Source of the DNA: a virus
Length of the DNA stretch: 64,000 nucleotides
Reading direction: 5' to 3' (one strand)
IMG/VR virus record: IMGVR_UViG_3300028844_005445
Location: 1-64,000 of that record
In this document: positions 53,678 through 61,069 of the stretch, piece by piece
Position numbering within the stretch: the first letter of the stretch is position 1
Layout: each line of letters opens with the position of its first letter
The notes under the pieces: model-generated
Database searches by the model: none
The model's input: the letters and a program-made list of their open reading frames with translations, nothing else
What the model was told of the DNA's origin: nothing
Made by a program: the position numbers and the translations under genes

Positions 53678-53989
53678 TTATTTATTCTCTTGTATCTTTT
53701 TTGTTAAGAACACTTCTCTAGCTTGGTTAGCACCTACAACACTATCATATAACCAACTTGTAGCGGATGTTGCAAAACCCATCACACCATGCTGTACTAG
53801 CGTGTCATTAATGAAGTGGCTCAATACAAAACCACTCCAGAAACCTACACACAGGCTACAGCTCAAGAACTCTTTTAATATACACGATTTAGATTTTAAC
53901 CAGTTTCTAGGTACATCAAAAATACTACCATACACTATGATGGCTGTTATTCCAGTTCCAGCTACTAGCTGCAACCAATCCGGTATCAC
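53678..53989 (-). CDS. membrane protein, DUF1360-like
   Basis: 103 residues. Two or three hydrophobic segments (LQLVAGTGITAIIVYGSIF; SCSLCVGFWSGFVLSHFI; HGVMGFATSATSWLYDSVVG) with a CxxCxGFW motif typical of DUF1360 membrane proteins. Function of the family unknown. Its ATG overlaps the stop of 53986-54174 (ATGA-type overlap) so it is co-translated with the small Cys-containing protein upstream. Confidence 0.5.
   Translation of the reverse strand: MIPDWLQLVAGTGITAIIVYGSIFDVPRNWLKSKSCILKEFLSCSLCVGFWSGFVLSHFINDTLVQHGVMGFATSATSWLYDSVVGANQAREVFLTKKIQENK
53679..53686 (-). promoter_or_regulatory. late promoter box
   Basis: Minus strand AATAAATA, 5 nt before the GTG at 53673; overlaps the end of the DUF1360-like gene. 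Confidence 0.7.
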
Positions 53990-54174
53990 TTGTCTTGTTC
54001 TAGTTGTTCGATCGCTTGTGTGAGTAATTTGGCTTGATCAATATCTATCTTCACCTTGTTACCATCATCATCAGTGATCGAGAGTTGTTTTTCATTTTCT
54101 AGATTAACAACCGGGCATTTAGCTTTACCACAACAGAGTACTACTCCACCATTCAAACGTCTTAACATTGTCAT
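53986..54174 (-). CDS. small Cys-containing protein, 62 aa
   Basis: 62 residues starting MTMLRRLNGGVVLCCGKAKC; the CC...C cluster near the N-terminus could bind metal, followed by a short beta pair (QLSITDDDGNKVKIDIDQAK) and a helix. The start at 54174 is set by a late box 5 nt upstream; the longer frame to 54207 is rejected because it covers the box. Forms an operon with the membrane protein downstream. Confidence 0.55.
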   Translation of the reverse strand: MTMLRRLNGGVVLCCGKAKCPVVNLENEKQLSITDDDGNKVKIDIDQAKLLTQAIEQLEQDK

Positions 54175-54179
54175 GTAAT

Positions 54180-54187
54180 TATTTATA
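54180..54187 (-). promoter_or_regulatory. late promoter box
   Basis: Minus strand TATAAATA, 5 nt before the ATG at 54174; it overlaps the queE stop codon. Confidence 0.75.
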
Positions 54188-54959
54188 CCCCAGTCGTTTG
54201 ATCCCAAGCACTAACATGTAATCTTGTCAAACCCGTATAACCATACTTCTTGCCCATCTCCATACAAAACTTGGTACGTTCATGATAATTTTCTTGCTTG
54301 TCTAGACCAGGCATCATCAACACACGTTTAGGTGGTATGTTGAATGGTTTGATAAAATCACGTTCAATCTCTTTCAAACACTCTTCTGTACTAATTACGA
54401 ACTTGAACCAGTAGTTTGGGTGTTGCATGATACGTTCCAATGCTTTAGTCACAATACGTCGGTCTTTACCCATACCACTGTTTTCAAGCTTGACCGAACA
54501 ATTGATTTGCTTCAATTTATCAAACAAACCATCTTCTATATAGATTGTACCATTTGTTTCAATCTCGTTATATATTGATTGTGCTTCCCACTTGTCAGTA
54601 CAATGGTTCTCATAAAACCAATCTAAAAAATTAATTATTGCGCGTTGATTTTTTGGTATGGACGGTTCACCACCGGTCCAGATCAAGTTGACGCGTCCTT
54701 GTTTGATCCAGTCAAGCACGTTCTCTTCTTTCCATCTGTCAACAAGGTATTGAAATGGTTTTTCTAAACCTTTACGCCAAACATACTCAGTGTCGCACCA
54801 CCAAGTGGCTTTACCTTCCTTCATCAAGCTACCATCAGCACCACCACACATCAAGTTACATGCTTTGAGTCTGATGAAGTATGCCGGTACACCACTGGTA
54901 TTACCTTCACCTTGTACACTGTAAAAGTCTTCTGCTATGTTTAATGTTTCAATTTTCAT
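54183..54959 (-). CDS. queE: 7-carboxy-7-deazaguanine synthase
   Basis: 258 residues. Radical SAM enzyme turning 6-carboxytetrahydropterin into 7-carboxy-7-deazaguanine. YSVQGEGNTSGVPAYFIRLKACNLMCGG and WWCDTEYVW give the 4Fe-4S cysteines, but the spacing is C-x3-C-x16-C: an insertion separates the second and third Cys compared with the usual C-x3-C-x2-C. LIWTGGEPSIPKNQ is the SAM-binding GGE motif. This long-loop form looks like a phage-type QueE. It is 3 nt from queD in one operon. Product feeds preQ0, commonly used for phage DNA or host tRNA modification. Confidence 0.88.
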   Translation of the reverse strand: MKIETLNIAEDFYSVQGEGNTSGVPAYFIRLKACNLMCGGADGSLMKEGKATWWCDTEYVWRKGLEKPFQYLVDRWKEENVLDWIKQGRVNLIWTGGEPSIPKNQRAIINFLDWFYENHCTDKWEAQSIYNEIETNGTIYIEDGLFDKLKQINCSVKLENSGMGKDRRIVTKALERIMQHPNYWFKFVISTEECLKEIERDFIKPFNIPPKRVLMMPGLDKQENYHERTKFCMEMGKKYGYTGLTRLHVSAWDQTTGV

Positions 54960-54961
54960 AT

Positions 54962-55597
54962 TTAAAATAACCAGGTATTTTTTGTCCTTCCTTTGTATTT
55001 TGGATCAACCCACGAACCTTCTGTTTTCTGTTGACCGTATTTTTCTGGTGCCGGTTTGGTTGATTTTGTTGATTGTTTTGGTTGTGTGTCTGATTTAGAA
55101 ACTTCTTTAGTCACGGTTTTTGTTTGCTCAACCTGCCCAGATGTTGATTGAGTTTTTTGTTCAGGATATGACTCGTATATTGCTGAGTTATTCTCATGTT
55201 CAAACACTTCTACTCTGACACACCGGCACCTCAGTTTGGTCAACACTCCAGCAAAATTATCGGCCGCAGCATGACACCATTCAGCAAATTTTTCTATACC
55301 AACTCCGTCCATGATCTTGAGATCACACAACCCTAGCTTTCCTAGTTTGATAAATTCATCTAGATGTGGGTCGTGTTTCGATACACAGGTGGTATGGTCA
55401 AATTGATCTTGTAACAGTTGTTTGAGCTCTTTGAGACTTCCGAAGTCTACCACCCAATTATTTTCATCTAATTCGTTAGCTGCGAACCAAAATTTAGCGG
55501 TCAATCGATAACCATGTATGAATCTACAATGGCTTTTGGCTTTTGGTTGTCTGAACGCACAGCTACCCAGTTCTATAATCTTGGTACTATAATGCAT
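54962..55597 (-). CDS. queD: 6-carboxytetrahydropterin synthase-like (QueD)
   Basis: 211 residues. QueD/PTPS-fold enzyme acting on 7,8-dihydroneopterin triphosphate. Conserved blocks: CAFRQPKAKSHCRFIHGYRL, NNWVVDFGSLKELKQLL, QFDHTTCVSKHDP and VEVFEHENNSAIYE. The usual zinc-ligand triad (H in the first strand plus H-G-H) is altered: only the first His of HGY is kept and the early His is absent, as I recall for some phage QueD forms. A Pro/Lys/Thr-rich C-terminal extension (about 150-211) is not part of the fold. Start set by a strong leaderless promoter. Confidence 0.82.
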   Translation of the reverse strand: MHYSTKIIELGSCAFRQPKAKSHCRFIHGYRLTAKFWFAANELDENNWVVDFGSLKELKQLLQDQFDHTTCVSKHDPHLDEFIKLGKLGLCDLKIMDGVGIEKFAEWCHAAADNFAGVLTKLRCRCVRVEVFEHENNSAIYESYPEQKTQSTSGQVEQTKTVTKEVSKSDTQPKQSTKSTKPAPEKYGQQKTEGSWVDPKYKGRTKNTWLF

Positions 55598-55603
55598 ACA
55601 TAC

Positions 55604-55632
55604 ATTATAATATAGGTTGACATGAAAGTCAA
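55604..55632 (-). promoter_or_regulatory. sigma70-type promoter for queD-queE, leaderless
   Basis: Minus strand: -35 TTGACT (55627-55632), 17 bp, -10 TATAAT (55604-55609), 6 nt, ATG at 55597. The -35 lies in the 31-bp direct repeat that flanks the inserted sulfotransferase. Confidence 0.85.
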
Positions 55633-55651
55633 TTACCAGTCACAAGTTTTC
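55621..55651. repeat. 31-bp direct repeat, copy 1
   Basis: Identical to 56259-56289. It contains the queD -35 element and a copy of the last codons (KLVTGN plus stop) of the 56267-59242 gene. Confidence 0.95.
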
Positions 55652-56261
55652 ATAATCTTTCTTCAATACTCATATGTTTGAGTTTTTCATAAAAGATAAA
55701 ATCTTCTTTGTAAAAATTTTTTAAAAAATCTATAGATTCTATGCTTAATTTATCGTCTTTATGATGTGTACTATTTTTTTTATTTATTTTAGATAATTTA
55801 ATGTTATACTTGTTTATAAAATATTGGAGCTCAACATCAAAATTATCCATAATAATTACAAATTTAGGGTTATTTACCCATAGATTTTGCGGGGAATACG
55901 TCCATTTATATTTGTTCAGTTTAGTACCTATAAAATGACTTTTGTTTATTATTTCTGACATTAAATTATCATGATATGGGTGCTCAGGGTCTGACCAAAT
56001 TTGTAACCATTTTTCAGGAGTATCAATATTTTTTGAAATTAAATATTTTATTTGCGGTTCATGAGACCATTTTTGAATTGCATAATAAACACTAGACATA
56101 AACCTATCTATTGGGTTTCTTATAACAACTAATTGATTAGATAAGTTTTTGTTATATACATCAGTCTCGTGTCCGTTATATACTATTGTTCTACTATTAT
56201 TAGTAATTTCTTTGATACAAGTACCACCATTTTTTGGTATATGAATAAAGTTAATTATCAT
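55650..56261 (-). CDS. sulfotransferase-like protein, inserted gene
   Basis: 203 residues starting MIINFIHIPKNGGTCIKEIT. PSB loop HIPKNGGTCIKE, 3'-phosphate motif VVIRNPIDRFMSSVYYAI; no YTEYYDDE tail, so it is a distant member compared with the three in the 38-43 kb cassette. More AT-rich than its neighbours, and enclosed by a perfect 31-bp direct repeat, so it is almost certainly a recent insertion between the large virion gene and queD. Its ATG lies within the repeat copy. Confidence 0.75.
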   Translation of the reverse strand: MIINFIHIPKNGGTCIKEITNNSRTIVYNGHETDVYNKNLSNQLVVIRNPIDRFMSSVYYAIQKWSHEPQIKYLISKNIDTPEKWLQIWSDPEHPYHDNLMSEIINKSHFIGTKLNKYKWTYSPQNLWVNNPKFVIIMDNFDVELQYFINKYNIKLSKINKKNSTHHKDDKLSIESIDFLKNFYKEDFIFYEKLKHMSIEERL

Positions 56262-56289
56262 GAAAGTCAATTACCAGTCACAAGTTTTC
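56259..56289. repeat. 31-bp direct repeat, copy 2
   Basis: Identical to 55621-55651. This copy holds the real C-terminal codons of the 56267-59242 gene and supplies the ATG context of the inserted sulfotransferase. Confidence 0.95.
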
Positions 56290-59242
56290 TTATGCTATCA
56301 AATGATTCTTCCAGACGTTTTTTACCGCGATTTTTGCGACGGGACCGGTTTTGTTTTTGACTGTCTTTATCTAGTTGTTTCTGTTTCGCTTGTTTTGCAG
56401 CATCTACTTTTTTTCCTAGTTCATGCCCGAATTGACCAGGGGAACTGTTGCCCTTGTCAAAAAATTTACCTTGTTTTGGTTTGCTGTTGGCTCCAGTTGG
56501 TGTGGTGTGCATTTTACCTGGTTCTATTTTTATATCATGATCCATTGGATCATCAGGTACTTGTTCTTTGAAATGTTTCAATTTGAATTGGTATGATGGT
56601 GATAATATATTCACTTTGTATCTTGTGTATACGTCTCTCGCAAGATATTGTAACACCGAATCATATTTATTGAGACCCGCGGGTGCTTTGTATTTTTCAC
56701 GGGAATGCTTCCAGTATTGTGGAGGGTTCTTGGGGTCTGGTCGTTGGAAAAATTCAGGCTCTGCATTTTTCCATATGAGCTCATCATGATCAGAAAGGGC
56801 GGACAAGTCACCGGATCCTTTCCATGTGTTCACATTGTAATATTCTCCTAGCTCTGTCCTTATTTTCATCGCTTCAGTTTTGAATCGATCCCTGACTTCT
56901 TGTCTAGCTGGCTCATCTCGGTAAGCGAACCCATATTTGGGTCCCATGACTCTTGACCCGTAGTCTGTATCTACAAACAATACGTTCAAATCCGGTTCAG
57001 TGATGTCCGGCCAGAAACCATAACCAGCGAAATGCTTGAAGGCGTTTCTAGTTTGATCATTTACCATCCTTCCTAGCTCGTCTAATATGTCTGCTTCTTG
57101 TACAATGTCTTTTGTAGAAGTGTTCAACATCGCGGTTGGGGAGGGTTTGTCAAGTGTGCATTTTGTGTAACCGTTTATTAAAGATATAATATATTTTGTT
57201 AATTTTTCATCTGACATCCCAGGTTGGTCTTCTACACCGGTTTCCGGTTCTCTTTGTTCTGTGTCCTCCGGTTTTTGAGTATCTGGTTGTTCTGGTGTTG
57301 ATTCTGGTTCAGAAGGTCGGTCAGTTGGATCTGGTCGTGTATCACCTACAAAGTCCACATTGTTGTCTGGGTCTAAGTCTACATCCTCCGGTCCACCTTT
57401 GACATCATTGCTCCATGCAGGTTGTTGTGTATGATCCCCGCCCCAAGGTTGTTTGATATCGTTCGCAATCATGCTCAAAAGATTACTGTAATCCACTTTG
57501 TTCAATTTGATTCCACTTGATTTTTCAAAATCTTTCACAGCAGATTTTATAGCCTGTTTGGTTTTACCAGTCGTGGATCGTGTGATTTCCACTCCGGATC
57601 CAACCACTGACCCTAGCCACGAGGCAAAACCTTCGTTCAATTCAACACCATCAATCAACGTGATTAATTTTTTATTTTCCTTGAGAGGTAATCCTATAGG
57701 AGCTGTATTTGGTGGTGATATTTTTATCTCACCCCCACCGGATGCCTGCCCGGGCAGTTCCATAGGAGAAGGTTTCCCAGCGATATTTAATTGAGCACCA
57801 GTATTAGCTATAGCTGTCATCGCGGCTCCTGCACTGGCGTTCAATGGTAGTCCTGTTTTCTGCTGTACTACCATCCCTAGTGCTGGTACAGCCGCGGCCG
57901 CGGCTCCACTACCACCTAAATTCGGAGGTATGGGTACAACCTCTAGGAGTTCAGCTGTGAAATCATCATCTAAAAACACTTTAGGTATGTGAGATCTAGG
58001 TATTTTTCTCACCAACTTGTAATCACTGTCTTTGTCAGCCGGATCACGTCTGACCAGCATACCATAATAACTTCCAATTTTTACACGTTTTACTCCTTTG
58101 TCCATCGCTATGAATCGTTTTATCATGCGCTGAATGGTTGGATGATACCACAAGTTTTTAGAAATATTTATTTGGTCACTATCTTGTTTTTTGTAGTCAG
58201 GACGATACTGTCTACGTATGGTTGTGTAACCACCACCTGCGCCACTTGTACCGCCATTAGGACCATCGTCATCGTCATTGTCACTAGTTCCACTGGAACC
58301 AGAATAACGAGTAATACCATATGAGCTTCCACCTCTCATTATATCTCTCAAAGACGGTACTGCTTTTCCTATGGCTTGTTTAACATCACCAGCGACAACT
58401 GCAAGTTCATTACTATCAGCATTACCACCCGGTGCATATTGAACACCACTTTGATTACCTTTTATAAATCGGCCATCTGGTCCTTGCTTACGTGTACCGG
58501 TGGTCATGTTACCTTGACTATTAACAGTGGTACCATCTACAGCACCATCTTTACTAAATTTTTTAGCTTCTGAAACAAAATTAGATTGTGTATTGGCATC
58601 AGTTGGCGCTGTCATGGGACGTACATCCATTTTGTCTCGAGGTACTATAGCTTTCACTTTGAGCTGTATAGGTTTTAACTCAGCACCTGGCATGTTACCA
58701 CCAGGTGCGATCCCGTACAACACAAGATTTTGATCACTCGCTTTGTCATAATGATCAAACTCGAAATAATATGGATTTCCTCCAGCGCGACCGGTGGTCA
58801 CTTTACCAAATCTTCTCAAATTACCTTCTTCATCTTCATATACATCATCTTTAACCGGTCTCATTGGCATGCCTTTTTTAACAACTTGCCACATAGAATC
58901 TAGGGTGTTAGCACCACGGTACATTTTGTTTAGTATACCTCCTCGCTTCTGGTTACCATGAGTACCGATTCCTACACTAGATGGTGGTGCTCCTCCACCC
59001 GGTAGACCTTTCTCAGGTTGGCGATCCTTTATATCGTCTAATGATACTGGACTACCATCTGGATTGACAGGAGCTCTTAGTTGTTGATCACCGACCTCCC
59101 CGCTAGGTTTGAGCCGGTCTTCCTCTTCTTTATCGCGTTTCTGGTCTCGAAGATCACCAGTGATATTATTTATTTTATCACGCTCTTGTCTGTCAAGAGG
59201 TTTACCTTCTACTAATTGTTTTGTTTTCTTAAAATGTTTCAT
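56267..59242 (-). CDS. large multi-region virion-type protein, capsid-targeting-like N-terminus
   Basis: 991 residues, not recognised as a whole. The N-terminus [20 protein letters not shown] has the leader pattern (x-F-K....LVE|G) of packaged T4 proteins. Then a charged segment, a beta-rich region (RRFGKVTTGRAGGNPYYFEF, QLKVKAIVPRDK), a Gly/Ala-rich middle (GGSGAAAAAVPALGMVVQQK), an acidic Pro/Glu linker (about 640-710: VDLDPDNNVDFVGD, PSEPESTPEQPDTQKPEDTE) and a folded C-terminal domain (about 720-991). Size and context with a late operon suggest an internal or head-tail protein; function unknown. Starts overlapping the stop of 59239-59658. Confidence 0.6.
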   Translation of the reverse strand: MKHFKKTKQLVEGKPLDRQERDKINNITGDLRDQKRDKEEEDRLKPSGEVGDQQLRAPVNPDGSPVSLDDIKDRQPEKGLPGGGAPPSSVGIGTHGNQKRGGILNKMYRGANTLDSMWQVVKKGMPMRPVKDDVYEDEEGNLRRFGKVTTGRAGGNPYYFEFDHYDKASDQNLVLYGIAPGGNMPGAELKPIQLKVKAIVPRDKMDVRPMTAPTDANTQSNFVSEAKKFSKDGAVDGTTVNSQGNMTTGTRKQGPDGRFIKGNQSGVQYAPGGNADSNELAVVAGDVKQAIGKAVPSLRDIMRGGSSYGITRYSGSSGTSDNDDDDGPNGGTSGAGGGYTTIRRQYRPDYKKQDSDQINISKNLWYHPTIQRMIKRFIAMDKGVKRVKIGSYYGMLVRRDPADKDSDYKLVRKIPRSHIPKVFLDDDFTAELLEVVPIPPNLGGSGAAAAAVPALGMVVQQKTGLPLNASAGAAMTAIANTGAQLNIAGKPSPMELPGQASGGGEIKISPPNTAPIGLPLKENKKLITLIDGVELNEGFASWLGSVVGSGVEITRSTTGKTKQAIKSAVKDFEKSSGIKLNKVDYSNLLSMIANDIKQPWGGDHTQQPAWSNDVKGGPEDVDLDPDNNVDFVGDTRPDPTDRPSEPESTPEQPDTQKPEDTEQREPETGVEDQPGMSDEKLTKYIISLINGYTKCTLDKPSPTAMLNTSTKDIVQEADILDELGRMVNDQTRNAFKHFAGYGFWPDITEPDLNVLFVDTDYGSRVMGPKYGFAYRDEPARQEVRDRFKTEAMKIRTELGEYYNVNTWKGSGDLSALSDHDELIWKNAEPEFFQRPDPKNPPQYWKHSREKYKAPAGLNKYDSVLQYLARDVYTRYKVNILSPSYQFKLKHFKEQVPDDPMDHDIKIEPGKMHTTPTGANSKPKQGKFFDKGNSSPGQFGHELGKKVDAAKQAKQKQLDKDSQKQNRSRRKNRGKKRLEESFDSIRKLVTGN

Positions 59243-59658
59243 GACATGAGGAATAGTTTGCTGATTTGTTCAAATTCTGCGCGCTCCACTCCCTGTTCTC
59301 TCAGAAATGCTTCAAGATGTTGAATGTCACTAGCGCTTGTTATATTATCAACTGACGCTTCTGAACAGTCACCTTTGTTTTTGTTCATCACATAATTTAA
59401 TACGAATTGTTTGAATTGTTCAAATGTTTGACTACCTGCAGGTTCGACATCACATGGTTGCATGTCAACCACTCCGTCATCTTGATGGTCATGACCTAAC
59501 ACCATTATCCTGAGCATGCCTTCGTTCTCTTCGATTATGTAACCTTCATAAGGAAAACTGTTGATCGGATTGTTTCGGTCCAATGGATCAGTTTTCAATC
59601 GAACTCGCTTGAGAGTTGTGTTTTCAAGAGCTTGTTCTAGTATGTTGTTAAATTTCAC
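59239..59658 (-). CDS. hypothetical late protein, 139 aa
   Basis: 139 residues from the second of two adjacent GTG codons. N-terminus [20 protein letters not shown] again fits the leader pattern (..IL.QALEN); the middle is beta-rich ([20 protein letters not shown]) and the C-terminus helical ([20 protein letters not shown]). No family recognised. A GATAAATA box 6 nt upstream of the second GTG decides the start. It overlaps the large gene 56267-59242 by 4 nt. Confidence 0.55.
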   Translation of the reverse strand: MKFNNILEQALENTTLKRVRLKTDPLDRNNPINSFPYEGYIIEENEGMLRIMVLGHDHQDDGVVDMQPCDVEPAGSQTFEQFKQFVLNYVMNKNKGDCSEASVDNITSASDIQHLEAFLREQGVERAEFEQISKLFLMS

Positions 59659-59664
59659 CACAAT

Positions 59665-59672
59665 TATTTATC
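59665..59672 (-). promoter_or_regulatory. late promoter box
   Basis: Minus strand GATAAATA, 6 nt before the GTG at 59658; divergent from the folE promoter. Confidence 0.6.
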
Positions 59673-59681
59673 AAATAACCC

Positions 59682-59710
59682 TTGAATTACCCGGTGGTAT
59701 CATATATAAT
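59682..59710 (+). promoter_or_regulatory. sigma70-type promoter for folE, leaderless
   Basis: -35 TTGAAT (59682-59687), 17 bp, -10 TATAAT (59705-59710), 6 nt, ATG at 59717. Confidence 0.85.
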
Positions 59711-59716
59711 CATTGT

Positions 59717-60361
59717 ATGGATTCATTCAAATTACAGTACGCTAATGGTAATCATCCGAGAACCCCGGTGGAACAAGAGCAGATTATTGAAAATGCTGCA
59801 AGAGCATACGAACAATATATGGATGCTCTTGGATTCGATTGGAGATCTGACCCTAACAGCGCTGACACACCTCGACGAGTAGCTAAGGCTTTTGTAAATG
59901 ACCTTGCTGAAGGATGTTACAATGAACCTCCTAAGATCACAGCGTTTGACAATGTGGATGGTTATGACGGAGTTGTGTTTCAAGGTAACATTAAAGTTAC
60001 AAGCATGTGCTCTCATCATCATCTACCGTTTGTAGGTAATGCACATGTCGCGTATATTCCAGGAACGGATGGTAAGGTGATAGGACTGAGCAAGTTGAAC
60101 AGAACTGTTGAATGGTTTGCGAGGAGACCCCAAGTACAAGAGAACCTGACCATGCAAATACATCAACACCTGAGCAAGGTAGCAACTGGTAACAAAGGTG
60201 TAGCTGTGATGGTTGAAGCTAATCACTTATGTGCTTGTGTACGTGGCGTGAGACACGACAGTACCATGAAAACTGCACGAATGACCGGGGCTTTTCTTGA
60301 TAAAGACGATATAAACACACGTCAAGAATTTTATGATTTTATTAGAGATTTAAAACGATGA
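59717..60361 (+). CDS. folE: GTP cyclohydrolase I
   Basis: 214 residues, a full FolE. It converts GTP to 7,8-dihydroneopterin triphosphate, the substrate of QueD (and of folate synthesis). The zinc/active-site blocks are clear: [20 protein letters not shown] (Cys and His ligands), [20 protein letters not shown], and [13 protein letters not shown] (third ligand Cys). The usual CEHH is CSHH here. The start at ATG 59717, not the longer frame to 59561, is fixed by the promoter with 6-nt spacing. Confidence 0.93.
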   Translation: MDSFKLQYANGNHPRTPVEQEQIIENAARAYEQYMDALGFDWRSDPNSADTPRRVAKAFVNDLAEGCYNEPPKITAFDNVDGYDGVVFQGNIKVTSMCSHHHLPFVGNAHVAYIPGTDGKVIGLSKLNRTVEWFARRPQVQENLTMQIHQHLSKVATGNKGVAVMVEANHLCACVRGVRHDSTMKTARMTGAFLDKDDINTRQEFYDFIRDLKR

Positions 60362-60498
60362 ACACACTAGTACAAACAATTGAATGTACCACAGGTACAT
60401 GCGGCCACATGAGTCACCAACTATTAACAACCACAGGATTATTTATCTTAGTAGCAATAACCACATTTGCAGTTATACACTATTTTGTTAAAGATTAG
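60358..60498 (+). CDS. small single-span membrane protein, 46 aa
   Basis: 46 residues, [20 protein letters not shown] then [20 protein letters not shown] then HYFVKD. One transmembrane helix (about 22-40) after a Cys/His-containing outer or inner segment ([12 protein letters not shown]). The ATG overlaps the folE stop (ATGA), so it is translationally coupled to folE, and it ends inside the convergent gene 60488-61069 (11-nt overlap). Unlikely to be chance because the frame is open, overlapped in the usual way and clearly membrane-type. Function unknown. Confidence 0.55.
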   Translation: MNTLVQTIECTTGTCGHMSHQLLTTTGLFILVAITTFAVIHYFVKD

Positions 60499-61069
60499 CA
60501 AGTATGTTTTGTATCTGAACTGGGTCTACATGTTCAGGAATATCTGCTAATATAGCATCCGGATCATCAAAATTATCACGTATGTTTGATGCGCTGTATG
60601 GTGTTCCATCTGGTTTATCTAGTACATCTACAGCTGTTAATTGTGGGTCTAGTATATCTACATTCAAGCCTTTATTAGCTGCCCATTTTTGAGCTCCACT
60701 CCAACGTTTCCAATCGTTATCCTTTTTACTAGCTCCCAGTATAACTCTTTTACCACCAAGAGATTCCAGTGCATCATATGCTGCTCCAACAGGACTTGGC
60801 ATGCTGCTTATCTCTACTGTAACATTCGGTAAGTTACTAACATACAATTCAAATATTTTTTTAGACACTTCTGGGGTGATCACTTGACCGGTTTTTGTGA
60901 CTCGTTGACTTTTAGAACTTGGAGCGGATATTAATACAACTACGTCGTTAGCCATGCCAGAGTATATACTCACCATTTGATAATGACCTTTATGCGGCGG
61001 TTTGAAACTGCCCGGTACAAGTGCTATGTCAGCCTGTCGGTTGACAAAATCTTTGAAGGATCCAATCAT
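60488..61069 (-). CDS. HxGH-type nucleotidyltransferase
   Basis: 193 residues. SFKPPHKGHYQMVSIYSG is the HxGH (cytidylyltransferase/NadM/PPAT) motif, here PPHKGH, at about residues 21-38; VVVLISAPSSKSQR follows and YSASNIRD (near 160) stands for the C-terminal ISST.R-type motif. These enzymes adenylylate or cytidylylate small phosphates (e.g. NMN, phosphopantetheine, glycerol-P). The N-terminus MIGSFKDFVNRQADIA fits the capsid-targeting leader pattern. Start overlaps the stop of 61066-62334 by 4 nt. Confidence 0.75.
   Translation of the reverse strand: MIGSFKDFVNRQADIALVPGSFKPPHKGHYQMVSIYSGMANDVVVLISAPSSKSQRVTKTGQVITPEVSKKIFELYVSNLPNVTVEISSMPSPVGAAYDALESLGGKRVILGASKKDNDWKRWSGAQKWAANKGLNVDILDPQLTAVDVLDKPDGTPYSASNIRDNFDDPDAILADIPEHVDPVQIQNILANL

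Noticed and set aside
55621-56289. The 31-bp repeats as transposon target duplications
   Set aside because: No transposase or terminal inverted repeats are seen, and 31 bp is longer than most target duplications; recombination-type insertion is more likely.
59561-59716. Longer FolE N-terminus
   Set aside because: It covers the folE promoter and is antisense to another gene; the shorter start agrees with FolE length and the promoter.
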